Of a stretch of 64,000 bases of DNA, positions 36,526-45,033 are shown one piece after another. Where the stretch lies: positions 5,064-69,063 of the forward strand of contig JBKBMG010000029.1 in assembly GCA_046295975.1 (NCBI GenBank), in the 5' to 3' direction. The notes under the pieces are model-generated. The model made no database searches. It was not told where the DNA came from and saw only the letters and a list, made by a program, of their open reading frames with translations. The stretch is from UBA2357 sp046295975. Its GTDB lineage: Bacteria; Pseudomonadota; Gammaproteobacteria; Burkholderiales; Rhodocyclaceae. Each line of letters opens with the position of its first letter. Positions within the stretch are counted from its first letter, which is position 1. The position numbers were made by a program, and so were the translations under genes.

Positions 36526-36942
36526 CTATTTCACGAGCAGGTCGCTGCAGTCGTCGCAGGCGAAGTGCCATTCCCGCAGCGGCTCGCCAGCGCAACGGAC
36601 GAAGCCGGTCGCGGCGGCGGTGATGCGCCAGTCGCAGGTCCGTCCTTCCGCTTCCAGCGTGCCTTCGACGAAGCAGGGCGCAGTCGGATAATTGTCCTCG
36701 ACCTGGGCACGGCTCAACACGCGGGCGCGACGCAGGAAGGTGTGTGCATCGGAGTGCGTCAGCGCGACGTCCGCCGTCGTGCAGGCCTGCGGCTCAAGCG
36801 ACTGGAAGTCCTTGACGAAAACGTGGGCGAAGTCGGGCAGCGAGCCGGTTTCGGGTGTGGTGGTGGCGCAGCTCACCAAAAGGAGCGCCGAGGTCGCAAA
36901 CCAGACTCGGAATGGAGCGGGCTTCGGCGTCGTGGTCACCAT
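36526..36942 (-). CDS. Small lipoprotein, possible immunity protein of the adjacent amidase
   Basis: A 138-residue envelope protein: a hydrophobic segment then a lipobox (LLVSC, cysteine 25), so it is probably a periplasm-facing lipoprotein. The mature part is short, with several cysteines (PQACTT, APCFVEG, RTCDW, RCAGE, ACDDC) that could form disulphides. I do not recognise the family. Its start overlaps the end of the amidase gene by seven bases, so the two are coupled. A periplasmic inhibitor encoded directly after a peptidoglycan amidase is the usual arrangement of an effector-immunity pair (inference). Confidence 0.7.
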   Translation of the reverse strand: MVTTTPKPAPFRVWFATSALLLVSCATTTPETGSLPDFAHVFVKDFQSLEPQACTTADVALTHSDAHTFLRRARVLSRAQVEDNYPTAPCFVEGTLEAEGRTCDWRITAAATGFVRCAGEPLREWHFACDDCSDLLVK

Positions 36943-37538
36943 TTCGCTCCCGCGGCTTCGCCTGGGTTTTTGTAGGAGACCGTGGGGTGGCGGAACGTGT
37001 CGTCGGTGCCGATGGAGAAGTGGTCGTACAGTGCGTCAAGCAGCCAGCGCAGCGACGCGTTCTGCGCGAGTGTCACCGCTTCGTAGGTGGTGTCGTCAAC
37101 ATGACGCCCGACCAACTCGATGCCTAGTGAGTCACTGTTTACCGGAAAGCGTTCAGGATAGGATTTTTGGCGCTCGATGCGATCGATTTCGTTGATTCTG
37201 GCTGACCAGCCCAGCGCCTTGACCTTTGCAAGATTGGGATCAGCGCACGTTGAGGGCGTGATCTCCAGGCAGCGCGACTTGATCAGCCGTCCAACATGGT
37301 AGCAACGCTTGAGGACGCTCGCGGTCTGGTAGATTCGACCGTCTTTGTCGATCAGGAAGTGAGCACCGTTGCCGCCCGATTGGTAAGCGTTGAAGGTGGA
37401 CTGAGCGGTAGGTGAGTCTGTTTGATGCAAGACGATGGCGTGTACGGCATCAAGGCTACCGTGTTCAATCGAGCGGAACCGTCGAGGAAGGACGTGCGCG
37501 TGGTCGATCATTCCTTCTGAATCAACGGTAATCGTCAT
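36936..37538 (-). CDS. N-acetylmuramoyl-L-alanine amidase (amidase_2/PGRP fold)
   Basis: A 200-residue amidase_2-fold protein that would cleave the bond between muramic acid and the stem peptide. Zinc-site candidates are His38 (IVLHQTD) and His184 (FRHPT). The third ligand is normally Asp or Cys before PG; here the sequence is KNPG (Asn191), a notable change. The GNGAHFLIDKDGRIYQ core (57-71) is typical. No signal peptide is visible, so an exported role would need a secretion system such as T6SS or a phage holin. It is coupled to the downstream lipoprotein. It is inserted between liuD and the HMG-CoA lyase gene and differs from housekeeping AmpD. Confidence 0.82.
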   Translation of the reverse strand: MTITVDSEGMIDHAHVLPRRFRSIEHGSLDAVHAIVLHQTDSPTAQSTFNAYQSGGNGAHFLIDKDGRIYQTASVLKRCYHVGRLIKSRCLEITPSTCADPNLAKVKALGWSARINEIDRIERQKSYPERFPVNSDSLGIELVGRHVDDTTYEAVTLAQNASLRWLLDALYDHFSIGTDDTFRHPTVSYKNPGEAAGAKW

Positions 37539-37696
37539 TGTACGGTGCTCCGGTTAGAGTGGGAGGAGTCGATCCTGCCTTGGATGGGGAAGCTGACTAG
37601 CTGAACAGCATTTCGAATGATGCTAACCGGGTTCGGTGCGCGGTGCAACGATACCCGGCTGGGCGATTGTGTTGATACGTTACATGGGGAGGTCGT

Positions 37697-38626
37697 ATGG
37701 TCTTGCCAGCCGCAGTAAGAATCGTCGAAGTGGGGCCGCGCGACGGGTTGCAGAACGAGAAGCAGGTGGTGCCGGCCGACGTCAAGGTGGCGTTGATCGC
37801 GCGGCTGGGGGGGGCGGGGCTGAAGGCGATCGAGACCACGTCCTTCGTCTCGCCCAAATGGGTGCCGCAGATGGGCGACAACACCGAAGTGCTGACGCGG
37901 GCGCTGGCGGCGCGGCGGCCGGGGGTGGCGTATCCGGTGCTCACACCCAACCTCAAGGGCTTCGAGGCGGCGCTGGCCGCCGGGGCGGAGGAAGTGGCGG
38001 TGTTCGGGGCGGCCTCGGAGTCGTTCAGCCAGAAGAACATCAACTGCTCGATCGCCGAATCGCTGGACCGCTTCGTCCCGGTTGCCGAGGCGGCGCGGGC
38101 GGCAGGCGTCAAGATGCGGGGCTATGTCTCCTGCGTGCTCGGCTGCCCCTATGAGGGGGCGGTGGCGCCGGACAAGGTGGCCGAGGTGTCGGCGCGTTTG
38201 CTGGACATGGGGTGCTACGAGATTTCGCTTGGCGACACCATTGGCGCGGGTACGCCACTGGCAACCCAGCGCATGCTGGAGGCCGTGATGCGACGCGTGC
38301 CGGTGGTGCAACTCGCCGGCCACTACCATGACACCTATGGCATGGCCGCGGCCAACATATTCGCCTCTCTGCAGATGGGCGTCGCGGTCTATGACGCGTC
38401 GGTCGGCGGATTGGGTGGCTGTCCCTATGCGGCAGGGGCGTCCGGGAACGTCGCTACCGAGGATGTGGTCTGGCTGATGAACGGCTTGGGCATTGAAACC
38501 GGGGTGGATCTCGATAAACTCGTGGATATCGCCGCCTGGGTCAGCGCCGAACTCGGTCGCGAGCCGGCATCGCGTGTGGCGCGTGCGATACTTGCCAAGC
38601 GGGCCAAGGCCTGCGCCGGCGGGTAG
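37697..38626 (+). CDS. liuE: Hydroxymethylglutaryl-CoA lyase
   Basis: A 309-residue TIM-barrel lyase that splits HMG-CoA into acetyl-CoA and acetoacetate, the last specific step of leucine breakdown. It has the opening VEVGPRDGLQNEK with the metal-binding aspartate, and the C-terminal signature GGLGGCPYAAGASGNVATED (given in two pieces: GGLGGCPYA, GASGNVATED) with the catalytic cysteine. The ATG follows a GGGGAGG site. It lies in the liu region although separated from liuD by the amidase/lipoprotein pair on the other strand. Confidence 0.95.
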   Translation: MVLPAAVRIVEVGPRDGLQNEKQVVPADVKVALIARLGGAGLKAIETTSFVSPKWVPQMGDNTEVLTRALAARRPGVAYPVLTPNLKGFEAALAAGAEEVAVFGAASESFSQKNINCSIAESLDRFVPVAEAARAAGVKMRGYVSCVLGCPYEGAVAPDKVAEVSARLLDMGCYEISLGDTIGAGTPLATQRMLEAVMRRVPVVQLAGHYHDTYGMAAANIFASLQMGVAVYDASVGGLGGCPYAAGASGNVATEDVVWLMNGLGIETGVDLDKLVDIAAWVSAELGREPASRVARAILAKRAKACAGG

Positions 38627-38878
38627 TGTTTCGCGCGCTGCGGGCGCCCTGGCCGATGTGTGAAATGCGGTCGCCGACGAAACGCGGCTGCTGAGGGAGC
38701 GCGGGTTCGTCGGACACCGGTTCGGACTGAACGAGGCTTGAAGCCCGATGGCCGGGACGCGGCCATGAAGCACGTGTCTCCGGCGCGTTCAGCGCGACCA
38801 GGTAGCTGCCGGATGTCGCGTGCCATCCCCGGACGCCGCGCATCCCCCCCAACCTCCCAACCCCGAGAGAAGAACCCG

Positions 38879-39082
38879 ATGGCTGTAACCTCCCCTTGCA
38901 TCAACGTGTGTCGCATGAACCCCGCTACCGGCTTGTGCGAAGGCTGTCTGCGTACGCTGGACGAGATCCGTGCCTGGGGCGCGTCCGACGACGATGGTCG
39001 GTTGCGTATCCTGGCCGCGGTAAGCGCGCGGCGGGCCGATACCGGGGGCACCCAAGCCGCCACGGCTGAAGCGAGGGCATGA
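38879..39082 (+). CDS. DUF1289 small cysteine protein (first copy)
   Basis: A 67-residue protein with the DUF1289 cysteine pattern, SPCINVCRMNP ... LCEGCLRTLDEI, probably binding one metal or iron-sulphur ion (function not established). The ATG is preceded by GAGAGAAG. Its end overlaps the start of a second DUF1289 gene by four bases, so the pair is translationally coupled. Common next to metabolic genes in betaproteobacteria, without a known role. Confidence 0.85.
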   Translation: MAVTSPCINVCRMNPATGLCEGCLRTLDEIRAWGASDDDGRLRILAAVSARRADTGGTQAATAEARA

Positions 39083-39282
39083 TGAGCGATGCCTTGTGCG
39101 TGGGCGTGTGCATGATCGACTGGGACACCGGGGTGTGCCTGGGCTGTGGCCGAACTTCCGAGGAGATTGCCGGCGTCCCGGTGGCCCCCGTGTCTGCCGA
39201 CGAATCCGCCACCCAGGCCGCCAAGTGGTCGCCGCCGTTGCCGCCCAATGTGGCGTCCGAGGTTGGCGAAGGCTCGGAGTAA
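39079..39282 (+). CDS. DUF1289 small cysteine protein (second copy)
   Basis: A 67-residue relative of the preceding gene with the pattern LCVGVCMIDW ... VCLGCGRTSEEI. The gene may start at the ATG at 39079 or at the next ATG (39082). It overlaps its neighbour and is followed 7 bases later by an MBL hydrolase gene, so the three probably form one operon. The C-terminal half differs in composition (Pro/Ala rich). Likely a tandem duplication that diverged. Confidence 0.8.
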   Translation: MMSDALCVGVCMIDWDTGVCLGCGRTSEEIAGVPVAPVSADESATQAAKWSPPLPPNVASEVGEGSE

Positions 39283-39289
39283 TGCGGCG

Positions 39290-40204
39290 GTGACGGGCCG
39301 ACTCCCGGCTTCGGTCGGCGTACTCGAGCGCGGCTGGCTGTCTGCCAACAGCGTGGTGTTGTACGACGGCGCCGAGGCCACCGTGATCGACTCCGGCTAT
39401 GTCAGCCATGCCGAGCAGACGCTGTCGCTGGTCACGGCGGCGCTGGCTGGCCGGCGTCTGGCGCGCCTGATCAACACCCATTCGCACTCCGACCACATCG
39501 GCGGCAACGCGGCCCTGGTGCGCCGCTTCGGCTGCCGCGTGGAAGTGCCGGTGGGCATGGCCGACATGGTGCGCGACTGGGACGAAGACGCCCTCCTGCT
39601 CACCCTTGCCGACCAGCGCGCCGAGCGCTTCTGCGCCGATGCGACGATTGCGCCGGGCGAGGTGGTGGCCATGGGCGAGCTGGAGTGGCAGGCACTCGCG
39701 GCGCCCGGCCACGCAATGGATGCGCTGGCGTTCCACAACCCGGACAAGCGCATCCTGATCTCGGGCGATGCGCTCTGGCGCGACGGGTTCGGCATCCTGT
39801 TCGCCGACGTGTTCGGTACGGGAGATGGTCTGGGCGAGGCCCGCCGCACCCTGGAGGCGATCGCGCGTCTGCCGGTGGAGGTGGTGATTCCCGGTCATGG
39901 GGCGGCGTTCGTCGAGGTGGATGACGCCCTGGCCCGCGCCTTCGCCCGGCTGGCCGCCTTCGAGGCCGATGGGGGGCGGATTGCGCGCAACGCGATCCGG
40001 GCCTGTATTACCTTCACGCTGCTCGATCGCCAGCGCATGAGTCTCGAAGCACTGACGGAACATCTGGCAGGGGTGCCACTCTATCGGGAGGCGAACCAAC
40101 GCTTCCTGGGTCTGGCGCCCGACCGCCTCGCCGAATGGCTGGTGACCGAACTGGAGCGTGCGGGTGTGGCCCGCCGCGAGGCGGACGCGCTGGTGGCGGT
40201 CTGA
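39290..40204 (+). CDS. MBL-fold metallo-hydrolase
   Basis: A 304-residue metallo-beta-lactamase-fold hydrolase with the metal motif THSHSDH (63-69) and later histidines in APGHAMDAL and IPGHG. The substrate is unknown. I chose the GTG start at 39290, because GGAG lies 10 bases upstream; the frame stays open upstream but only overlaps the DUF1289 gene in another reading. It has a C-terminal winged-helix-like tail. It ends the DUF1289 operon, 96 bases before rapZ. Confidence 0.85.
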   Translation: MTGRLPASVGVLERGWLSANSVVLYDGAEATVIDSGYVSHAEQTLSLVTAALAGRRLARLINTHSHSDHIGGNAALVRRFGCRVEVPVGMADMVRDWDEDALLLTLADQRAERFCADATIAPGEVVAMGELEWQALAAPGHAMDALAFHNPDKRILISGDALWRDGFGILFADVFGTGDGLGEARRTLEAIARLPVEVVIPGHGAAFVEVDDALARAFARLAAFEADGGRIARNAIRACITFTLLDRQRMSLEALTEHLAGVPLYREANQRFLGLAPDRLAEWLVTELERAGVARREADALVAV

Positions 40205-40300
40205 ACCGGTGTCACCCTACTGCGGGCGACCGCAGCGGGGTTGGTCTGGAAGCTGTCATCTCGCTGGTCCATAATCTGGCGGTTTCGCGGAGGCCATTCA

Positions 40301-41206
40301 ATGCAGGTCGTACTGATCAGCGGACTGTCCGGGTCCGGTAAGAGCATCGCCCTCAACGTGCTCGAGGACGCGAGCTATTACATCGTCGACAACCTGCCGG
40401 CCACGCTGCTGCCCCAGCTCATCGAGCATTTGCGCAACAACGGCTACGAGCGCGTGGCGGTGGCGGTGGACGTGCGCTCCGGCGCCTGTCTGGCGGCCCT
40501 GCCGCAGCAGATCGCCATGCTGCGCGCGCAGGCGGTTGACCTGCGCATCGTGTTCCTGACCGCGCGCGACGACACCTTGATCGCGCGTTTTTCCGAAACC
40601 CGCCGCCGCCATCCGCTGGCCAGCGACCAGGTGTCGCTGGAAGAGGCGATCCAGCAGGAACGCGACGCCCTTGCGGTGATCGCCGAACAGGGGCACCACA
40701 TCGACACCAGCGACCTGCACCCCAACAGCCTGCGCGCGTGGGTCAAGGAGTTCCTGCAGCTCGACCCGACCGAGGGCTTGACGCTGATGTTCCAGTCCTT
40801 CGGCTTCAAGTACGGCATTCCGCTCGACGCCGACCTGGTGTTCGACGTGCGTTGCCTGCCCAACCCTTACTACGACCCGCAACTCCGGCCCCTGACCGGG
40901 CGCGACCAGCCGGTGGTCGACTTTCTCGAAGCGCAGGATGAGGTTGGCCTGATGATCGAAGACATCGGCCACTTCATCGCCACTTGGTTGCCGCGCTACA
41001 TGCGCGACAACCGCAGCTATCTGACGGTGGCGATTGGCTGTACCGGCGGCCAGCACCGCTCGGTATACATCTCCGAACGGCTGGCGGCGCGCTTTCGTGA
41101 TCAGGTTAGGGTGCTGGTGCGGCACCGTTCGGCGGTGCGGCGCAGCTCCGATCACGAACCCAGCGGCGGCGGGCGCAGTGGCGCAGGCGGAGACGCCCGG
41201 GGGTGA
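40301..41206 (+). CDS. rapZ: RNase adapter protein RapZ
   Basis: A 301-residue P-loop protein that in enterobacteria guides RNase E to the sRNA GlmZ and thereby controls GlcN6P synthesis. Walker A is GLSGSGKS (8-15). The C-terminal RNA/GlcN6P-binding domain has the family's VFDVRCLPNPYY and GCTGGQHRSVY segments. An AGGCC-type site precedes the ATG. In Proteobacteria rapZ normally sits near ptsN/hprK; here it is followed directly by a NusG-II protein, whose GTG start overlaps its last codons by four bases. Confidence 0.94.
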   Translation: MQVVLISGLSGSGKSIALNVLEDASYYIVDNLPATLLPQLIEHLRNNGYERVAVAVDVRSGACLAALPQQIAMLRAQAVDLRIVFLTARDDTLIARFSETRRRHPLASDQVSLEEAIQQERDALAVIAEQGHHIDTSDLHPNSLRAWVKEFLQLDPTEGLTLMFQSFGFKYGIPLDADLVFDVRCLPNPYYDPQLRPLTGRDQPVVDFLEAQDEVGLMIEDIGHFIATWLPRYMRDNRSYLTVAIGCTGGQHRSVYISERLAARFRDQVRVLVRHRSAVRRSSDHEPSGGGRSGAGGDARG

Positions 41207-41589
41207 CGCGCTGGCGAGAATGGCTGTCGCTGTTGCGACCGGGCGATGCCCTGGTGGTGAGCGCCGCGCTGGTGTTCTGTGTGATGTCCTCGCTGGCACT
41301 GTGGCGTGGTGGCGCGCCGGACAAGGCCATCGTGCGCGCGGGCGGTCAGGTGGTGGCCGAGGTGGGCCTGTCGCGTGCCCAGGTGGTGGAGGTGAGCGGC
41401 CCGCTCGGCACCACTCGCATCGAAATCGAGCCCGGGCGCGCGCGCGTGGCCTCCGATCCCAGTCCCCGTCAGTACTGCGTGTTGCAGGGCTGGCTGACAC
41501 GGTCCGGCGCGGTCGCGATCTGTGCGCCCAATGAGGTCAGCCTGAGCCTGGCCGGCGGTGCTTCCGAATATGACTCCCTCAACTATTGA
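41203..41589 (+). CDS. NusG domain II-containing membrane-anchored protein
   Basis: A 128-residue protein with one N-terminal transmembrane helix (about 16-34, ALVVSAALVFCVMSSLALW) and an exported NusG_II-type beta domain that includes RQYCVLQGWLTRSGAVAICAPNEV. This domain usually accompanies Gx transporters or Rnf/ApbE genes. It starts with GTG at 41203, overlaps rapZ by four bases, and overlaps the next gene, so the three are cotranscribed. Its role is unknown. Confidence 0.8.
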   Translation: MTRWREWLSLLRPGDALVVSAALVFCVMSSLALWRGGAPDKAIVRAGGQVVAEVGLSRAQVVEVSGPLGTTRIEIEPGRARVASDPSPRQYCVLQGWLTRSGAVAICAPNEVSLSLAGGASEYDSLNY

Positions 41590-42121
41590 GATCCGGCCCG
41601 ACGCCGACGACGTGCGGATCAGCCGTCTGGCGGCCGCGGCGATCGCGCTGTCGGTGGCCGAGGCCGCCATCCCCATGCCGCTGCCCGGCGTCAAGCCCGG
41701 GCTGGCCAACATCGTCATCCTGATCGTGCTGCTGCGCTGGGGCTGGCGTGATGCCACCTGGGTGGCTTTGCTGCGGGTGTTCGCCGGCAGCCTGTTGCTG
41801 GGCCAGTTCTTTGCCCCGGGCTTCTTCCTGAGCCTGGCCGGCTCGCTCGCCAGCCTGGTGGTGCTGGGGCTGACGGTCCATCTGCCGGCGCGCTGGTTCG
41901 GACCGGTGACGCTCAGCGTGTTCGCCGCGTTTGCCCATATAGGCGGGCAACTGGTGCTCGCGAGGCTGTGGCTGGTGCCGCACGACGGCGTGTTCTACCT
42001 GGTGCCGGTGTTCGCTGCCGCCGCAACCTTGTTTGGTGTGATCAACGGATTGGTGGCGGCGCGTTTGCTGCGCGATTGGCCCGAACCCGAACCCGAGCCC
42101 GTGGTGCGCGACGCACGCTGA
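41570..42121 (+). CDS. Gx transporter family (HepS I-like) membrane protein
   Basis: A 183-residue membrane protein with about five helices, matching the Gx transporter family often annotated as heptaprenyl diphosphate synthase component I. Conserved blocks are IPMPLPGVKPGLANIV and LLRVFAGSLLLGQF. The ATG at 41570 lies inside the end of the preceding gene (20-base overlap). Partner of the NusG-II protein; the pair may be an uptake component for an isoprenoid or vitamin-like compound, but this is not established. Confidence 0.82.
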   Translation: MTPSTIEIRPDADDVRISRLAAAAIALSVAEAAIPMPLPGVKPGLANIVILIVLLRWGWRDATWVALLRVFAGSLLLGQFFAPGFFLSLAGSLASLVVLGLTVHLPARWFGPVTLSVFAAFAHIGGQLVLARLWLVPHDGVFYLVPVFAAAATLFGVINGLVAARLLRDWPEPEPEPVVRDAR

Positions 42122-42202
42122 AGCCCACGGAACGCCTTCGCCGGCGCGCGCGTCCAAGCGCGACGACGGGTGTCGAGCGCGCGTGATGAGCGGAGGCGGA
42201 CG

Positions 42203-42877
42203 ATGAAGCGCCATACTTGGGCAGCGGGCATCAAGGTGGGGTTGCGGGAGCAAGGTCATTGGCTGCGGCGGTTTTCCGGGCGCTTGCCCGGCAGGGGTTT
42301 GGCCGTGTTGCTGACGTTGGTGTTGGCGTGGCCGGCTACCCCCGGCGCTGCGGCCGGTGGCGCGGCGGAAGCGGCCCTGCTGGCGCAGCTACGCGAAGGC
42401 GGCCATGTGCTGCTCGTCCGCCACGCCGCCACGGTGCCCGGCACCGGCGATCCGCCGGGGTTCCGTCTGGATGACTGTGCCACCCAGCGCAATCTGTCCG
42501 ACGCCGGGCGCGCCGAGGCCCGCCGCCTGGGCGAGCATCTGCGCGCAGCCGGCATCCCCGTCGCCGAAGTGCGCAGCAGTGCCTGGTGCCGCAGCCTGGA
42601 CACGGTCCGGCTGGCGTTCGAGCCTGACCTGACCGTGCAGCACTGGGCGCCGCTGGACTCCTTCTTTCGTGGCCAAGGCGACGCTGATTCGCAAACCCGG
42701 GCCGCGCGCACGGAGGCCGCCCGCGTACCGGGCGACGCCAACTGGGTGTGGGTGACGCATCAGGTGAACATCACCGCCTTGACCGGGATTCACCCTGCCA
42801 TGGGCGAGGTGGTGGTGGTCAGGCCCGCCGTGGCCGGCGATGGCGTGACCGTGGTGGGGCGCTGGCGGCCCGGCTGA
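42203..42877 (+). CDS. Histidine phosphatase family protein
   Basis: A 224-residue phosphoglycerate-mutase-fold phosphatase. The RH motif is LLVRHAA with Arg73 and the nucleophile His74; the usual RHG is RHA here. The second catalytic histidine is in WVTHQVNITAL. Residues about 35-52 form a hydrophobic segment ending PGAAAGG, probably a signal peptide or anchor, so the enzyme acts outside the cytoplasm. GGAGG lies 8 bases before the ATG. Single gene downstream of the Gx transporter. Confidence 0.87.
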   Translation: MKRHTWAAGIKVGLREQGHWLRRFSGRLPGRGLAVLLTLVLAWPATPGAAAGGAAEAALLAQLREGGHVLLVRHAATVPGTGDPPGFRLDDCATQRNLSDAGRAEARRLGEHLRAAGIPVAEVRSSAWCRSLDTVRLAFEPDLTVQHWAPLDSFFRGQGDADSQTRAARTEAARVPGDANWVWVTHQVNITALTGIHPAMGEVVVVRPAVAGDGVTVVGRWRPG

Positions 42878-42937
42878 GCGGCGGCAAGCGCTGCACCCTT
42901 TCCGGCCAATGACCAACGCAAGTCTGCGCGAAGGCGC

Positions 42938-43204
42938 TCAGCCGTCTCCGTCGGAACGCTTGCCTTCCAGCTCCTGGCGCAGGTGCACGCCCTTGCGGCG
43001 TTGCTCGACCAGGATCTGCAGCTTGAGTGCGAGGCCGGCCCGCCGTTCGGCGTCGTCCTCCTTTTCCAGGGCGTGTTCCAGATCCTTCTGCTGCTTCTTC
43101 ATTTCCTTCAGCAGGGTTTTGAGCTTGTCGCGCTTGTCACGCTGGCGGCGGCGATCGGAGGAGAAGAACTCCGCCAGCTTGGCGGTGAGTTTGGCGAACT
43201 TCAT
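42938..43204 (-). CDS. Small coiled-coil hypothetical protein
   Basis: An 88-residue, highly charged alpha-helical protein, with KRDKLKTLLKEMKKQQKDLE and further heptad-like stretches. No signal peptide or membrane helix. Its start overlaps the end of the Na/Pi symporter gene by four bases, so it is the third gene of that operon and may help its PhoU-like domain (inference). I do not recognise a family. Confidence 0.7.
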   Translation of the reverse strand: MKFAKLTAKLAEFFSSDRRRQRDKRDKLKTLLKEMKKQQKDLEHALEKEDDAERRAGLALKLQILVEQRRKGVHLRQELEGKRSDGDG

Positions 43205-45033
43205 GGCTGGCTGGCCTCATGCGTCCGGAGGGCGGCGGCCTCGCCGGTGCCGACCACGCTCTTCAATTCCTGCCGGTCCAGTTGCAGGCGGGCCTCGATC
43301 TCATGCATGACCGGTTCGAACGGCGCGCAGATCACCCGCGCCATCTGCAGCAGGTTGCTGGCGATATCGTAGGCATAGGCGCTGTCGTTCATCAGCGAGG
43401 TGGCGGCCTCCACGCTGATGCGGCGGTCGCGGATGAGCTGGTCCAGGTGGCCATTGGCGACGATGTCGTGTTCTTCCATGCGCGCGCGCAACACATCGAG
43501 CGTGAGGGTGACGTTGCCGCCGGGATCACCGGCGAGTTGGTGCAGTTCGTGCAGCATCAGTGCGAGTTGCTGGCGGATCGCAACGTATTCCTTGCGCAGA
43601 TACGGATTGGGCGAGGCGAGGTGGTGGGCGAGGTTCTTCTGCAGATGCTTGAGGTCCTTCAGCGCCTCCAGCAGATCCTGGCTCGCGCCTCGCAGCATGA
43701 AGGCCTGGCGCGACTGTGGCCCGTCGGTCTGCAGGCGGGCGAGAAAATCGAGAATGGTGCCGTGCAAGGGTTTGACGCGCCGCAGATAGTAGTCGTCCAC
43801 ATCGATGGCGCGGACGCGCTCCGGGGCGTTGGCGAGTAGTTCGAGGTCCTCGCCCTTGCGCAGGCGCGCCGGGTCGGCGTGCAGCACCAGGGCCATCACG
43901 TCGAAGACGTTGCCGAACAGATGCAGCAACTCCCTGCGCGCCGCTTCGAGGCCCGCATCGGGCATCTGGATCATGGTCTCGTTGATGAACTGAGGGGCAA
44001 CCACGGTACGCGGCCGAGGTTTCAGCCAGGTTTCGAGCGCGTGCACCAGGCGCGGCGTGGCCGGCAGCATGATGAGAATGCCGGTGAGGTTGAACAGGGT
44101 ATGGAACAGCGCCAGCTTGAGGGTGTGGTCGTCGCCGGCGATACCCAGCCAGTCACTGCCCGTCTCGACCGCGGCGACGAACTGGTTGATGAAGGTGAGC
44201 GCCACCAGTCCGGTGACGGCATTGAACACCAGGTGGGCGGCCGCCAAGCGGCGCCCCTCGATGTTGGCACTGATGGCGCCGATGACGGCGGTGATGGTGG
44301 TGCCGACGTTGGCGCCTATGGACAGGGCCAGCGCATTCTCGTAGCTGATCTGCTGGGCGGCGAGGGCGGTGATGGTGAGTACCAGGGTGGCGTGGCTGGA
44401 CTGCATCACCACGGTGGCGGCGATCCCGATCAAGGTGTAGAGCAGCAGCCCCTTGACGCCGCCGACGGCGTACTCGGCGAGATCAATGGTGTCCTTGAAG
44501 GCTTCGAAACCGTCCTTCATGAAGTGGATGCCGAGGAACAGGAAGCCCAGGCCGGCGAGCACGTACCCGGCACCCTTGAGCAGCTTGGATCGATTGAAGA
44601 TCAGGATCACGCCAAAGGTGATCATCGGCAGCGCGTAGGCGGCGATGTCCACCTTCAGGCCAAAGCCGGCAATCAGCCAGGCGCCGGTGGTGGTGCCGAG
44701 ATTGGCGCCGAAGATGATGCCTATGCCCTGGGCCAGGCCGATCAGCCCGGCGCTGAGAAAGGAGATGGTGATCACCGACACCAGCGAGCTCGACTGCATT
44801 ACGGTTGTGGCGACGATGCCGAAGGCGAAGCTCTTCCACAGTCGGTCGGTGGTGCGTTGCAGGATGCGCTCCAGCGTGCCGCCGGTAAAGGCCTTGAAGC
44901 CCTCCTCCAGCGACATCATGCCGAACAGGAAGATCGCCACGCCGGCGGCGATTTCCTTGAAGTTGGGGCTGGTCCAGAATCCGTAGCCGAGCAGCAGGAA
45001 GGCGCTGGCGAGCGCGGCGTGGCGGAACTGCAT
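43201..45033 (-). CDS. Na/Pi cotransporter family protein
   Basis: A 610-residue membrane transporter of the PNaS (NptA) type. The N-terminal half has the inverted repeats of Na/Pi-cotransporters with QSS motifs in both halves (TTVMQSSSLVSVI near 75 and TVVMQSSHATLVL near 210). The C-terminal half is a cytoplasmic PhoU-like helical domain. It would take up phosphate with sodium. Its first codon overlaps the HerA-like stop by one base (TGATG), and the coiled-coil gene follows. Regulation is not visible. Confidence 0.9.
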   Translation of the reverse strand: MQFRHAALASAFLLLGYGFWTSPNFKEIAAGVAIFLFGMMSLEEGFKAFTGGTLERILQRTTDRLWKSFAFGIVATTVMQSSSLVSVITISFLSAGLIGLAQGIGIIFGANLGTTTGAWLIAGFGLKVDIAAYALPMITFGVILIFNRSKLLKGAGYVLAGLGFLFLGIHFMKDGFEAFKDTIDLAEYAVGGVKGLLLYTLIGIAATVVMQSSHATLVLTITALAAQQISYENALALSIGANVGTTITAVIGAISANIEGRRLAAAHLVFNAVTGLVALTFINQFVAAVETGSDWLGIAGDDHTLKLALFHTLFNLTGILIMLPATPRLVHALETWLKPRPRTVVAPQFINETMIQMPDAGLEAARRELLHLFGNVFDVMALVLHADPARLRKGEDLELLANAPERVRAIDVDDYYLRRVKPLHGTILDFLARLQTDGPQSRQAFMLRGASQDLLEALKDLKHLQKNLAHHLASPNPYLRKEYVAIRQQLALMLHELHQLAGDPGGNVTLTLDVLRARMEEHDIVANGHLDQLIRDRRISVEAATSLMNDSAYAYDIASNLLQMARVICAPFEPVMHEIEARLQLDRQELKSVVGTGEAAALRTHEASQP

